Shown in pieces: positions 24,235 through 36,665 of a DNA stretch of 43,783 nucleotides (positions within the stretch are counted from its first letter, which is position 1; every line of letters starts with the position of its first letter). The notes beneath the pieces were generated by a model. It saw nothing but the letters and a program-made list of their open reading frames with translations. It made no database searches and had not been told where the DNA came from. The stretch spans positions 1 through 43,783 of the forward strand of contig DATBFX010000387.1 in the NCBI GenBank assembly GCA_036558305.1. Direction: 5' to 3'. This DNA is from DATBFX01 sp036558305. Its GTDB lineage: Bacteria > Chloroflexota > Chloroflexia > Thermomicrobiales > UBA6265. The position numbers and the translations under genes are program-made.

Positions 24235-25568
24235 CCCCCCTGCGTCTGTGCCTCGGTGGCTGCCTGCGGGTTGAGCGGCCGGCGCCACGGGTGGTCGGGA
24301 CCCGGTTTTCGCGACCGCGTCGCCAGCGGGGCCGCGGCGACCGGGGTGGCGGTGGGAGCATCAACGGGTGCGACCCGCTCACTCCCGCGCAGCGCCCGCG
24401 CGTCGGGCGGCGCATACCGCCAGGCGAGTTCCTGCTCCCCGGACCAGACGCTCAGGGCGCCGTCGAGGTGGTGGCGGACCTCGACCGTGGCGCGCACGTC
24501 GGTCAGCCGCTCCCGTCCCGGCAGCAGTTGCAGGCGGCGTCCGTCGAGGGCAATCGTGGCGTCGTTGGCCACGACCCGGCGCTGCTTCGGACAGCAGACC
24601 TGCCGAGGATCCAGTCCCGGCGGCAGCGGGCGGTAGACACTCGCCGGCTCGGCGGGCGGCACGCCGAACCGCCGGTTGGAGCGGGGCAGGAACGCGGCCA
24701 GCACCGCCGTCGCCTCCGCCAGCGTCGCCGCCTCCGCCAGCGCCAGTTCCATCACCAGCCGGTCCTGGAGCGTCCCGAACAACCGCTCGATCCGCCCCTT
24801 GGCCTGCGGCGACTGGGCGGCGATGGAGGCGATCCCCAGCTCGGCCAGCGCCCGCCCCACCTGGCGGGGTTCCCGTTCCCCGGCCAACTGCTCCGCCAGC
24901 GTCTCCCGTTCGTGGTCGTGGTGGACGAAAATGCCGGAGCGGTCGTGGTAGACCGCCTCGGGACAGCCCAGCGTGGTGACGATCTGCTCCAGCCGCGCCA
25001 GGTAGCCGAGGCTGTCCTCCTGGCCCCGCCAGACCGCGCCGGCGACCTTCCCCGTCGCGTCGTCGATGGCCGCCAGCAGCGTCAGCCGCGGGAAGCGCCC
25101 CTGCAGCCAATCGCGGGGGCTGCCGTCGAGTTGGAGCAGCATCCCCTCCCGTGGTCGTCGCTCCCGCCGCTGCCGGTGGGCCGGGGGCCGGCGCTGGCGC
25201 GGGCTGGACTCCCCGGCCGCCCGCCGAATGCGCCGCACCGTGCTCAGCGAGAGGACGATCCCCTCCCGCTCCGCCAGCAGGTCGCGGAAATGGCTGTCGT
25301 TGGTCGCGGCGTAGGTCGTTTGGCTCAACGCCAACGCCCGCGCCCGCACGCCATCGGCCACCGCGTGGACCGGTGGCCGCCCCCGGTTGCCGTGCGGAAT
25401 CGCCGCGACGCCCTCCGCCCGGTACGCCGCCAGGAGCCGGCGCACTTGCCGTAAGGAGAGACCGAGTTGGTCGGCCGCTTCGCCAGCGCTCAGCGCCCCC
25501 TCCAGCACCCGGTTCAACGTCATAACGCGGATCTGGTCTCGCCTGGTCAATGTCACTGCCCCATCCAT
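24207..25568 (-). CDS. ISNCY-type DDE transposase
   Basis: A 453-residue transposase. An N-terminal helix-turn-helix (about 8-65: RRDQIRVMTLNRVLEG, then LSLRQVRRLLAAYRAEG) binds the ends; a retroviral-integrase-like core follows at about 145-300. The catalytic Asp, Asp and Glu appear intact in LLQLDGSPRDW, AVYHDRSGIF and KGRIERLFGTL. The C-terminal part is a beta-rich region plus a proline-rich tail. There is no frameshift or internal stop, so it is likely active. The ATG at 25568 is the longest start; an internal GTG four codons later is possible. The last codons lie in the left inverted repeat. Confidence 0.92.
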   Translation of the reverse strand: MDGAVTLTRRDQIRVMTLNRVLEGALSAGEAADQLGLSLRQVRRLLAAYRAEGVAAIPHGNRGRPPVHAVADGVRARALALSQTTYAATNDSHFRDLLAEREGIVLSLSTVRRIRRAAGESSPRQRRPPAHRQRRERRPREGMLLQLDGSPRDWLQGRFPRLTLLAAIDDATGKVAGAVWRGQEDSLGYLARLEQIVTTLGCPEAVYHDRSGIFVHHDHERETLAEQLAGEREPRQVGRALAELGIASIAAQSPQAKGRIERLFGTLQDRLVMELALAEAATLAEATAVLAAFLPRSNRRFGVPPAEPASVYRPLPPGLDPRQVCCPKQRRVVANDATIALDGRRLQLLPGRERLTDVRATVEVRHHLDGALSVWSGEQELAWRYAPPDARALRGSERVAPVDAPTATPVAAAPLATRSRKPGPDHPWRRPLNPQAATEAQTQGGTLSQTSSG

Positions 25569-25573
25569 GGGGT

Positions 25574-25624
25574 GACATTTTCACGGACCAGTTCCGGGTG
25601 TCATTCTCTCAGACGCATGACAAC
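25574..25624. repeat. Right terminal inverted repeat of the insertion sequence
   Basis: On the minus strand it begins GTTGTCA and ends AATGTC. It lies just upstream of the transposase ATG at 25568, so any outward or inward promoter of the element would have to be inside it. Confidence 0.8.
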
Positions 25625-25630
25625 AACGGT
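25625..25630. repeat. Target site duplication, right copy
   Basis: AACGGT, identical to 24181-24186 and directly abutting the right inverted repeat. Confidence 0.85.
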
Positions 25631-25667
25631 TGACGTTGACTTCGCAAAATGATGAAATGGACCGGTT

Positions 25668-25683
25668 TGCACCCTTTTCGGTC
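25668..25683 (+). promoter_or_regulatory. Shared upstream motif (before the repeat surface protein)
   Basis: TGCACCCTTTTCGGTC lies 38 nt beyond the insertion sequence and about 147 nt before ATG 25830. It survived the insertion, which removed or displaced only DNA further upstream. Confidence 0.6.
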
Positions 25684-25829
25684 TTGTGTCGTCATCGGCG
25701 TGAACGGATGCTGGTGCCGGGAGGACCGCCTCCGCCGCCAGAATCGGCGAATGGTTCCGTGCGCCGCATTGCCGGGACTCCCGGCGGTGGTTGGGACACC
25801 GACGTCTCCGGCGGTGAGCACGCGGGGGG

Positions 25830-29867
<4,038 letters not shown>

Positions 29868-29942
29868 GACGGCGAGGGTGCGAGCCACGCGACGCCGAGC
29901 GTCGCTGGAACAGACGGGAGCAGCGAGGAAGGAGCGGTCGTG

Positions 29943-30488
29943 ATGCGTCGGGCAATCGTCGTACTGGCGCTCGTCTCGGTCATCGGGATCGCCGGCGCCG
30001 CCCTCGGGCGTTCGGCGATGGAAACCGGCGCCCAGGAAGACACCGCAACCGCGGCCGGCCATCCGCTGGTCGGCACCTGGATCATCGACGACGTCAATAA
30101 TCCGACGGATGCCCCGTCGCTGACGGTGTTCACGGCCGACGGAATCGTGCTCGACGCGTCGGCGGCCGGTCGCACCGGCGCCGGCTCGTGGAGGGTCACG
30201 GGGCCACGCTCCGGGGCCGCGACATTCGTCTACGTGATCGAGGGACCCGCCGGGAACTACCGCGCCAACGTGATCATCCGGGCCGCGTTGGACGTCGCCG
30301 CGGGTGGAAACACGCTGACCGCGCGGTACTCCTACACGGCGGTTGCCCCCGACGGCACGGTCGTGCGGTCACTCAGGAGTACGGCGCGCGGCGTGCGGGT
30401 ATCCGTCGAACCGGTCGAGGCAGAGGGTTCACCGCTGGCGGGATTCCCCACGGTCGAAGCCGCCCCGCAAGGGACCCCAGCGACATAG
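29943..30488 (+). CDS. Small secreted protein, lipocalin-like, unknown function
   Basis: A 181-residue exported protein. Residues 1-30 are a signal peptide (RRAIVVLALVSVIGIAGAAL core). The mature part opens HPLVGTWIIDD and carries SLTVFTADGIVLD and GAGSWRVTG, the pattern of strands found in small lipocalin-like or META-like beta-barrels in related bacteria, continuing to about residue 155 and ending in a Pro/Ala-rich tail. No Cys for lipidation is seen after the signal. Ligand and role are unknown. ATG 29943 follows GGAAGGAG by 8 nt. It starts 75 nt after the repeat-protein stop and may share its transcript. Confidence 0.65.
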   Translation: MRRAIVVLALVSVIGIAGAALGRSAMETGAQEDTATAAGHPLVGTWIIDDVNNPTDAPSLTVFTADGIVLDASAAGRTGAGSWRVTGPRSGAATFVYVIEGPAGNYRANVIIRAALDVAAGGNTLTARYSYTAVAPDGTVVRSLRSTARGVRVSVEPVEAEGSPLAGFPTVEAAPQGTPAT

Positions 30489-30892
30489 GGAATGCCCGAA
30501 TCGAATCCATGCCCACGACGATCGTGCGGTCCGGTGTCGTGCTGCGCCGCGATCGTGGTCCCTCCCACGATGCGGTCGAGCGCGCCTGGGCAACCCAACC
30601 GTGGCCTGCTGCGATCTCAGCCCGCCAGCGAATCGTGACGGCCTGGTTCGGTTCGGTGACCGCGCGCCTTGTCGACGCGGAGGTGACTGCTCCGGATCGA
30701 GGTACGTCGCCGGCGGAGTCTTGAGCCATCGTTTGGCAGGCACGCACCAACCCAAAATCCAACGGCAACCCACCTGGCAGTGGTCCTGGCAAATTCTGCA
30801 GTCCACCCGATTGCGGAATGACGATTCCGTCGTAGGGGCGGACCGGCTCCTCTGCATCCCGCTGAAACGCCACACCACGCACAGGCGACGGT
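30489..30892. other. Intergenic region between convergent genes, no gene seen
   Basis: About 400 nt between the secreted-protein gene (plus) and the membrane-protein gene (minus). Reading frames here (for example minus 30373-30882) show no recognisable protein character. The segment has somewhat lower GC than its surroundings and may be a decayed remnant. Confidence 0.4.
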
Positions 30893-30930
30893 GAGCCCGG
30901 CCGCGCGGTTACTACCGCGCGGCCGGGCTC
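30893..30930. terminator. Perfect 17-bp hairpin between convergent genes
   Basis: The arms 30893-30909 (GAGCCCGGCCGCGCGGT) and 30914-30930 pair without mismatch around the loop TACT. It ends 12 nt before the stop of the minus-strand membrane-protein gene at 30943 and lies on the 3' side of both convergent transcripts. No T-tract follows on either strand. Confidence 0.6.
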
Positions 30931-30942
30931 TCAGCGACCGTC

Positions 30943-32052
30943 TCAAATCCCTTTGCGTAGCGACTGCTCCTCGCCGAAGCGGGCGAGGCTGAACGGACGG
31001 TAGCGGTCGTAGAGGGTGATGATCAGCGCGAACAGGAGCACGAAGAAGAGCGTGTCGGCGAGGTGGATCGAACCGCTCCCCGACCGCAGCAGGTAGTAGA
31101 AGCCAACGGCGATGCCGGCGTTGATGGCGGCCATCGCGGCGAACTGCGTGAAGACCGATTGCCAGCCGGCCCCTCGCCGCGCCAGGAATTGACTGACCAC
31201 GGTGTTGATAACGAGGACGATCGCGACGCCGATCGCGATCTGGAGGTTGCTCGCATCGACGTGGGGCAGGACCTGACCGAAGATGCCGCTGACCAGCGCC
31301 AGCATGACGATCTTTTCGAGCAGTTGCTCGTTGAAGAGACGGCCCATCATCGTTTGCCTCGCGGTCTCCACCTGCGCGGGGGTGAGATCCGGTTCGTCGG
31401 CATCGGCATCGATCCGCCACGACCAGTCGTACGGCGGCAGCTTGGGCCAGACGATTCGGTAGGCCACGTAGAGGGCGACCACGGCGACCACGGCGATGAC
31501 GACCGTCCACCCCGGATACTTCCTCATCAGATCGGTGGTGTCGAGCTCGGCCACGTGGATCCAGTACTCCTGCGGTAGCTTGATGAAGATCCAGATCGCC
31601 GCCGCGGCGCCGATGACCAGGCGCTTGCTCATCCGCAACGGGTTCCAGCGCAAGCGTACCGCCTCGTAGAAGATGAAGAAATACTCGAAGGTGTTGGGGA
31701 AGACCAGCAACAGCCAGCGCAGCCCCGTCATCTCGAAGAGCATCGCCCCGACCAGGCGGTAGAAGTAGAGGAAGCGGCTCACCTTGAACGCCACGAGGTG
31801 ACGCCAGTTGCGCATCGTGGCGAGGTAGAGGATGGTCAGGTAGTAGATGTCGAGCGCCTTGTCGTACCCCTGGTAGTTCGTCAGATCGAGCGATGTCCAT
31901 TTCTGATAAATCGTCTGGTCCGCCGCGTCGAGGAGCATCGCCGCGATCTCGGCGGGCAAGGGGAAGCGGGGGACGAACAGGGGGATGATGAGACGCAACC
32001 CCACCACGATCGCGAAGATGATGAGGTCCTGCGTATGACCGCTCACATGCAT
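30943..32052 (-). CDS. Polytopic membrane protein, unknown function
   Basis: A 369-residue membrane protein that I do not recognise. It has about eight to nine hydrophobic helices (about 9-27, 70-85, 108-130, 147-160, 185-205, 255-275, 283-300, 318-330 and 335-352). A soluble loop at 205-245 is rich in Asp, Glu and Pro. ATG 32052 follows GGAAGG by 3 nt. It comes 105 nt after the glucosidase gene in the same direction, but two hairpins lie between them, so whether they share a transcript is unclear. No catalytic motif is seen; a transport or envelope role is only a guess. Confidence 0.6.
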   Translation of the reverse strand: MHVSGHTQDLIIFAIVVGLRLIIPLFVPRFPLPAEIAAMLLDAADQTIYQKWTSLDLTNYQGYDKALDIYYLTILYLATMRNWRHLVAFKVSRFLYFYRLVGAMLFEMTGLRWLLLVFPNTFEYFFIFYEAVRLRWNPLRMSKRLVIGAAAAIWIFIKLPQEYWIHVAELDTTDLMRKYPGWTVVIAVVAVVALYVAYRIVWPKLPPYDWSWRIDADADEPDLTPAQVETARQTMMGRLFNEQLLEKIVMLALVSGIFGQVLPHVDASNLQIAIGVAIVLVINTVVSQFLARRGAGWQSVFTQFAAMAAINAGIAVGFYYLLRSGSGSIHLADTLFFVLLFALIITLYDRYRPFSLARFGEEQSLRKGI

Positions 32053-32090
32053 GCGCCTTCCGCGATCGGGTACGGGGCCGCTGGTCGATT

Positions 32091-32146
32091 CGGGGCGAGT
32101 CCACGGTGGGCTCGCCCCGGCTGGCGCCGGATCGGATACCGGCGCC
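32091..32146 (-). terminator. Two tandem hairpins downstream of the glucosidase gene
   Basis: CGGGGCGAG (32091-32099) pairs with CTCGCCCCG (32111-32119), and GGCGCCGG (32123-32130) pairs with CCGGCGCC (32139-32146). Both are perfect. They sit directly after the stop at 32158 and before the start at 32052. Confidence 0.5.
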
Positions 32147-32157
32147 GGTCGGTGCGT

Positions 32158-34836
32158 CTACCTCGCGGCGACCGGCGTCGCCTGCGTCTGCGCGGCCGAC
32201 TGCGCCCGCGCACGCTGCTCGATGAGGGTCGCGACCAGACCGGTCCAACCTGTCTGGTGGCTGGCGCCGATGCCGGCACCGTTGTCGCCGTGGAAGTACT
32301 CGTAGAAGAGGATGTGGTCCCGCCAGTGGGGGTCGGTTTGGAAGACCTCGGTCCCGCCGTAGACCGGCCGGTGGCCGTCCGGTCCGCGCAAGAAGATCGC
32401 GACGAGGCGGCGGGCGAGATCGTCGGCGATTTCCGCGAGCGTCGCCTCCTTGCCCGAACCCGTCGGGTACTCGACCCGGAAGTCGTCGCCGTAGAAACCG
32501 TGCAGGCGGCGCAGACCGCCGACGAGGAGAAAGTTGACGGGGAACCAGATCGGGCCGCGCCAGTTGGAGTTGCCGCCGAACATGCCGGTGCTCGACTCCG
32601 CCGGTTCGTATCTGATCGAAAAGGTCTGTCCGGCGGCGTGGAACTCGTACGGCTGCGCGTGGGTCCTGCTGATCGAGCGGATGCCGTAGTCGCCGAGGAA
32701 CTCGTTGGGATCGACCATCCGGCTCAGGATGCGCCGCAGCCGGTCCTCCGGCACGATCGTCAGCAACCGGTGCTCGCCGTCCGCTTCCGTGCGCGCGGGT
32801 GCCACCGCCGCCAACTCCGGATGGCGTTCGAGGATACCGCGCAGGTGCGCCATCAGCGTGGGTGCGCGCTGTTCCAATCGGGGGCCAATCGGGATGGCGG
32901 CGATGATCGGTATCAGACCGACGAGCGAGCGCACCTTGAGCGGGACCTCGCGTCCGTCCGACGCGTGGAGCTCGTCGTAATAGAAACCATCCTCCTCGTC
33001 CCAGAGACAGGCCGCGCCCTCGCCGAGACCGTTCAGGGCACCGCCGACGGCGAAGAAGTGTTCCACGAACTTGACCGCGAGGTCTTCGTACGTCCGGTCC
33101 TGCTCGGCCAGTTCCACGGCCATCGCCCCGAGGGCCAGGCAGTAGGTGGCCATCCAGGCGGTGGCATCGGACTGTTCGAGGGTGATGCCCGGCGGCAGGT
33201 TGGCGCTGCGATCGAAGACGCTGATGTTGTCGAGACCGAGGAACCCGCCGGCGAAGACGTTGCGGCCGTCGGCATCCTTGCGGTTGACCCACCAGGTGAA
33301 ATTGAGCAGGAGTTTGTGGAAGACGCGGGCGAGGAAGGAGCGGTCGCCCACCCCGGTGCGCTCGCGCTCGTCGACGTAGATGCGCAGCGCGGCCAGGGCG
33401 TGGACGGGCGGGTTGACGTCGCCGAACGCCCACTCGTAAGCCGGCAACTGCCCGTTCGGGTGCATGTACCACTCGCGCAAGAGGAGGAGGAGTTGATCCT
33501 TGGCGAAATCGGGGTCGACGAGCGAGAGCGGAATGCAGTGGAACGCGAGGTCCCAGGCGGCGTACCAGGGATATTCCCATTTGTCCGGCATCGAGATGAC
33601 GTCGCCGCTGTTGAGGTGGCGCCACTGGCTGTTGCGCCCGTGCTTGCGCCCCTCCGGCGGTTTGGGCCCGACCGGGTCCCCCGAGAGCCATTCCTGCACG
33701 TCGTAGTTGTAGTACTGCTTGGACCAGATCATGCCGGCCAGCGCCTGACGCTGAACCCGCCGCTCGTCCTCGCCGAGGGACGCGGGCACGAGTCCCTCGT
33801 ACAGGCGGTCCGCTGCCGCCTCGGCCGCGGCGAACGCGGAGTCGGCGCCCTTGAACGGATCGGCGACCCGACCGTTGGAGAGACGCAGGAGGATCGATTC
33901 GGTCGCACCCGGCGCCACCGACAATCGGTAGTGCGCCGCCACCTTGGTCCCCTCGTTCGCGGGGTTGACGGCGTCGGTTTCGCCCTGAACGAGGTAGCGA
34001 TCGATCCCGTCCTTGACGTAGGGGGTCGCGTTCTGCCCGCCCCAAAGACGCTTGGCGTCCGTCTCGTTCTCGGTGAAGAGGAGATCGGGCGTGCCGCGGC
34101 AGGCGAGGACGTAGTTGCCGATCATGTGGTGGTCGGCGGCCACGAGGCGAACGTCGGCACCGTCGTCGAGCCGCCGCAGCGACGGTCGCCGGGTATCGCG
34201 CCCCCAGGCCCAGGTGTTGCGGAACCAGAGGGTCGGCAGGAGGTGGAGGGGCGCCGCCTCCGGCCCGCGGTTGGTCGCCGAGATTCGGACCAGGATGTCC
34301 TCGGGGGCAAGTTTCGCGTACTCGACGAGGACGTCGAAGTAGCGGTCCTCGGCGAAGACGCCGGTGTCGAGCAGCTCGTACTCGGGTGCCAGACGGCCCC
34401 GGCTCCGGTTGGTCTCGACCAGGTCGCCGTAGGGGAAGGCCCGCTGGGGGTACTTGTAGAGACCCTTGAGGTAGGCGTGGTCGGGGGTGGCATCGAGGTA
34501 GAAGTAGTACTCCTTGACGTCCTCGCCGTGGTTGCCTTCGCTCCCCGTCAAACCGAAGAGGCGCTCCTTGAGGATGGCATCTTGCCCGTTCCACAAGGCC
34601 AGGGCGAAGCAGAGCCGCTGCTGGTCATCGGAGAGGCCGAGCAGCCCGTCCTCGCCCCAGCGGTAGGCGCGGGAGCGGGCGTGGTCGTGGGGGAACGAAT
34701 CCCAGGCGGCACCGCCCTCCGAATAGTCCTCGCGGACGGTGCCCCACTGGCGCTCGGAGAGGTACGGGCCCCAGGTGCGCCATTCGGGGGCGATCTCAGC
34801 GGTAAGGTCGTCGGAGGGGGTCGCCGTCGCGCTCAT
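32158..34836 (-). CDS. GH63-like glucosidase family protein
   Basis: An 892-residue protein of the large bacterial glucosidase group related to GH63 (MGH1-like). An N-terminal beta-rich domain (about 1-300, with FPHDHARSRAYRWGEDGLLG) precedes an (alpha/alpha)6 barrel. Seen there are WEYPWYAAWDLAFHCIPLS (roughly 395-415), GQLPAYEWAFGDVNPPVHA, WDEEDGFYYDE and NSNWRGPIWFPVNFL, which correspond to conserved substrate-cleft segments; acidic residues in the first and third are plausible catalysts, by analogy. Such enzymes trim alpha-glucosides, but the substrate is unknown. No signal peptide is seen, so it is cytoplasmic. ATG 34836 follows GGAGA by 7 nt. A strong copy of the shared motif is 177 nt upstream, inside the preceding gene. 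Confidence 0.85.
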   Translation of the reverse strand: MSATATPSDDLTAEIAPEWRTWGPYLSERQWGTVREDYSEGGAAWDSFPHDHARSRAYRWGEDGLLGLSDDQQRLCFALALWNGQDAILKERLFGLTGSEGNHGEDVKEYYFYLDATPDHAYLKGLYKYPQRAFPYGDLVETNRSRGRLAPEYELLDTGVFAEDRYFDVLVEYAKLAPEDILVRISATNRGPEAAPLHLLPTLWFRNTWAWGRDTRRPSLRRLDDGADVRLVAADHHMIGNYVLACRGTPDLLFTENETDAKRLWGGQNATPYVKDGIDRYLVQGETDAVNPANEGTKVAAHYRLSVAPGATESILLRLSNGRVADPFKGADSAFAAAEAAADRLYEGLVPASLGEDERRVQRQALAGMIWSKQYYNYDVQEWLSGDPVGPKPPEGRKHGRNSQWRHLNSGDVISMPDKWEYPWYAAWDLAFHCIPLSLVDPDFAKDQLLLLLREWYMHPNGQLPAYEWAFGDVNPPVHALAALRIYVDERERTGVGDRSFLARVFHKLLLNFTWWVNRKDADGRNVFAGGFLGLDNISVFDRSANLPPGITLEQSDATAWMATYCLALGAMAVELAEQDRTYEDLAVKFVEHFFAVGGALNGLGEGAACLWDEEDGFYYDELHASDGREVPLKVRSLVGLIPIIAAIPIGPRLEQRAPTLMAHLRGILERHPELAAVAPARTEADGEHRLLTIVPEDRLRRILSRMVDPNEFLGDYGIRSISRTHAQPYEFHAAGQTFSIRYEPAESSTGMFGGNSNWRGPIWFPVNFLLVGGLRRLHGFYGDDFRVEYPTGSGKEATLAEIADDLARRLVAIFLRGPDGHRPVYGGTEVFQTDPHWRDHILFYEYFHGDNGAGIGASHQTGWTGLVATLIEQRARAQSAAQTQATPVAAR

Positions 34837-34971
34837 CGTCTGTTCTCCGCTCCTGGTCGGGCGTCGAGTGCGGGGTCGTCCCACACCCGCCGAAACCGTC
34901 TCTGCCGTGAAGGTGTCGCTCGGATCCGGGTTCAGACCACCTCGGTGCGCTTGGCTGGTCGAACCCGCGTG

Positions 34972-35886
34972 CTAGGGTATCGCCGGGGACGCACCGGCTG
35001 ATCGTCCGCGATGGACCAAAAGGGATGCAACCGCGGTAACGAGTCCGACCGCGAGCAGCACGACGGCGGCGATGACCAGACGCCGCAGGACGATGTCGAA
35101 CACGGCCGCGGCCGCGTCGTGCCGGACGCCGGTGGCAAACGCATCGAGGTAGCGCGAACGCGCGACCAGGAGCAGAACCAGCAACAGCGCCATCGCCAGC
35201 GCAAGACCGACGCCCGCACGAAACAACGCCCGGCGACGGTCGACCGCCACCAGAATCGTGAGAACGAGCGCAACCACGGCCGCGATCGGCACGCCGAAGC
35301 CGACGTCGTCAAAGATGCGAGTCACCCGCTTCGCCGAGGCCAGGTCCGCCGAATCGACGAGCACGAATTCGGTGGTCCGCGGGGAACTCACGGGAACCGA
35401 CGAAAGGTCGACGCCCGAGTCCTGGAGCCTCGTTTCGACCGCCTGGACAATTGGGGCGAGATCGAGCACGACTTGACCGTCGCGTGTCGAGAGAGCACCA
35501 CTCTGATCTCTGCCCCTGATGAGCGCCACGATCTCCGCGTGCGCGGCACGATTGGCGGTCGACCAGAAGGTGGCGAACTGCGAGGAACTGATGACGTCGT
35601 GCACGGCGCTCTCGACTCGCGGGCGAAGGAATTGCGCCCCCAGGGCTGGGCCATAGCGATCGAGAATCGCGTTGGTCACCGCTGTCGAGGCAGCATCCTG
35701 GATATCGGTATTCGTGGCGAGCTGGTCGACCGTCGCGACGTAGCGGTCGGTATTGAACACGAGCGCGTGCGCCCAGCCGGTGATGAGACCGAGCGGGGCG
35801 AGCAGGCAGAAGAGGATGAGCAACACCCAGCTCAGGATTCTGCGCCAGAGCGGTGCTCGATCGGTCGTTCCGGCGATCGCCGCCAT
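34972..35886 (-). CDS. Integral membrane protein with large extracytoplasmic loop, unknown function
   Basis: A 304-residue protein resembling a membrane family common in actinobacteria, of unknown function. One hydrophobic helix at about 17-40 (ILSWVLLILFCLLAPLGLI) is followed by an extracytoplasmic domain (about 45-205, starting ALVFNTDRYVATVDQLA). Four helices come after it (about 205-222, 230-248 and 270-292). ATG 35886 follows GGGAG by 8 nt and is preferred to the GTG pair at 35916-35919, which lack a ribosome site. It lies 76 nt after DUF1269 copy 5 and is probably in its operon. The last 14-20 codons contain the shared motif used by the next gene. Confidence 0.7.
   Translation of the reverse strand: MAAIAGTTDRAPLWRRILSWVLLILFCLLAPLGLITGWAHALVFNTDRYVATVDQLATNTDIQDAASTAVTNAILDRYGPALGAQFLRPRVESAVHDVISSSQFATFWSTANRAAHAEIVALIRGRDQSGALSTRDGQVVLDLAPIVQAVETRLQDSGVDLSSVPVSSPRTTEFVLVDSADLASAKRVTRIFDDVGFGVPIAAVVALVLTILVAVDRRRALFRAGVGLALAMALLLVLLLVARSRYLDAFATGVRHDAAAAVFDIVLRRLVIAAVVLLAVGLVTAVASLLVHRGRSAGASPAIP
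35013..35029 (-). promoter_or_regulatory. Shared upstream motif, best copy, inside the 3' end of the membrane-protein gene
   Basis: The minus strand reads TGCATCCCTTTTGGTCC, one mismatch from the copy at 12842. A -10-like TACCCT follows at 34979-34974, 33 nt further on. It encodes A-S-L-L-V of the preceding gene and lies 177 nt before the glucosidase ATG. Confidence 0.7.
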
Positions 35887-35962
35887 CGGCAAGACTCCCG
35901 ACTGGGTGTCGTTCACCACACCGGCCCGAGCGGTGCGTCAAGACGCGCGCGCCGGTGTGGTG

Positions 35963-36478
35963 TCAGGCGGATGGGGCCGGGCTCTCGGCCGCGGACGATT
36001 GGCCGGCCAGGGCATCCTTCAGCCGCTGTTCGGCTTCGGCGGAGAGGTTGGTCTGCAAGACCGTGCCGCCGAATGGCTTCATCTCCTCCAGCACCCGGTC
36101 CGGCGTCGAGCGGCGAACCAGCAGGAACACCGCCGCACCGCCCGCCGGCAGGGACGAGGCGACCCCTTTCGCAAACTTGTCGTCGATCCCGTAGTCGCTG
36201 AAATGGCCCGCGATCGCGCCGGTGGCCGCGCCGATCGCCATGCCGGCGATCGGGGCCAGGAAAAGCAGACCGATCAAACCGCCCCAGGCGGCGCCCCCGA
36301 GGGCGCCGGCGCCGGTGAGACCGACGCCCTGGTCGAGTTTGATCTTGTCGCCGTCGCGCCGTGCGACCATCACGTCGTCGAGTTCGATCAGTTGCTGTTT
36401 CTGCAGTCGACCCAGCGTCGCCACCGCCTGTTGGGCGACGGTCTCGCTCGGGTACGCGATCGCGATGAGATGGCTCAC
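35963..36478 (-). CDS. DUF1269 glycine-zipper protein (copy 5)
   Basis: A 171-residue DUF1269 protein opening SHLIAIAYPSET. It carries LIELDDVMVARRDGDKIKLD, a zipper GALGGAAWGGLIGLLFLAP then GMAIGAATGAIAG, and YGIDDKFAKG. It is the closest paralogue of copy 1 at 5700; the two are alike through most of their length. The C-terminal alpha/beta part ends in a short Ala/Ser/Pro tail. GTG 36478 follows GGAGG by 9 nt. The shared motif is 135 nt upstream. The membrane-protein gene at 34972 follows by 76 nt. Confidence 0.85.
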   Translation of the reverse strand: MSHLIAIAYPSETVAQQAVATLGRLQKQQLIELDDVMVARRDGDKIKLDQGVGLTGAGALGGAAWGGLIGLLFLAPIAGMAIGAATGAIAGHFSDYGIDDKFAKGVASSLPAGGAAVFLLVRRSTPDRVLEEMKPFGGTVLQTNLSAEAEQRLKDALAGQSSAAESPAPSA

Positions 36479-36612
36479 GGTTCAGTTCCTCCGCTTGGGC
36501 GTCGGATCCTGGCACTCAGAACCCGGCGAATCGACATTGGTTGAGTAGCGCCTGGCGCTCGCGCTTGTGACTCAGGATCAAGGTGGGTGAAGGGGAACGG
36601 AAGCACCGGAAC

Positions 36613-36628
36613 GGCGCAAAAGGATGTA
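36613..36628 (-). promoter_or_regulatory. Shared upstream motif (before DUF1269 copy 5)
   Basis: The minus strand reads TACATCCTTTTGCGCC in the 187-nt gap between the DUF4203-like and DUF1269 genes and points to the GTG at 36478. Confidence 0.65.
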
Positions 36629-36665
36629 GCCCCGGCCGATGTCGGGCGTGGGGGTGGCGCTTGCA

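Larger units (their letters stand above)
24187..25624 (-). mobile_element. Intact ISNCY-type insertion sequence (1438 bp)
   Basis: The ends are imperfect inverted repeats of about 48-51 bp: 24187-24234 begins GTTGTCA, and 25574-25624 ends TGACAAC. Both contain an internal block similar to ACCC(C/G)GAACT(C/G)GTC(T/C)GTGA followed by AATGTC. The 6-bp flanks AACGGT are identical, showing a simple transposition event with no later rearrangement. One intact transposase gene fills almost the whole element, and both its start and stop codons lie next to or inside the inverted repeats. It landed between the Vps62-protein gene and the promoter region of the repeat-protein gene and breaks no gene that I can see. 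Confidence 0.9.

Noticed and set aside
30373..30882. 169-codon minus-strand frame between the secreted protein and the membrane protein
   Set aside because: It overlaps the end of the secreted-protein gene, has no ribosome site and shows no recognisable family.
30617..34594. A 1325-codon minus-strand frame
   Set aside because: It overlaps the glucosidase and membrane-protein genes in another frame and is Arg/Pro-rich with no recognisable domain.
31798..35001. A 1067-codon plus-strand frame
   Set aside because: Antisense shadow of the glucosidase gene; the minus strand has conserved GH63-like motifs and a ribosome site.
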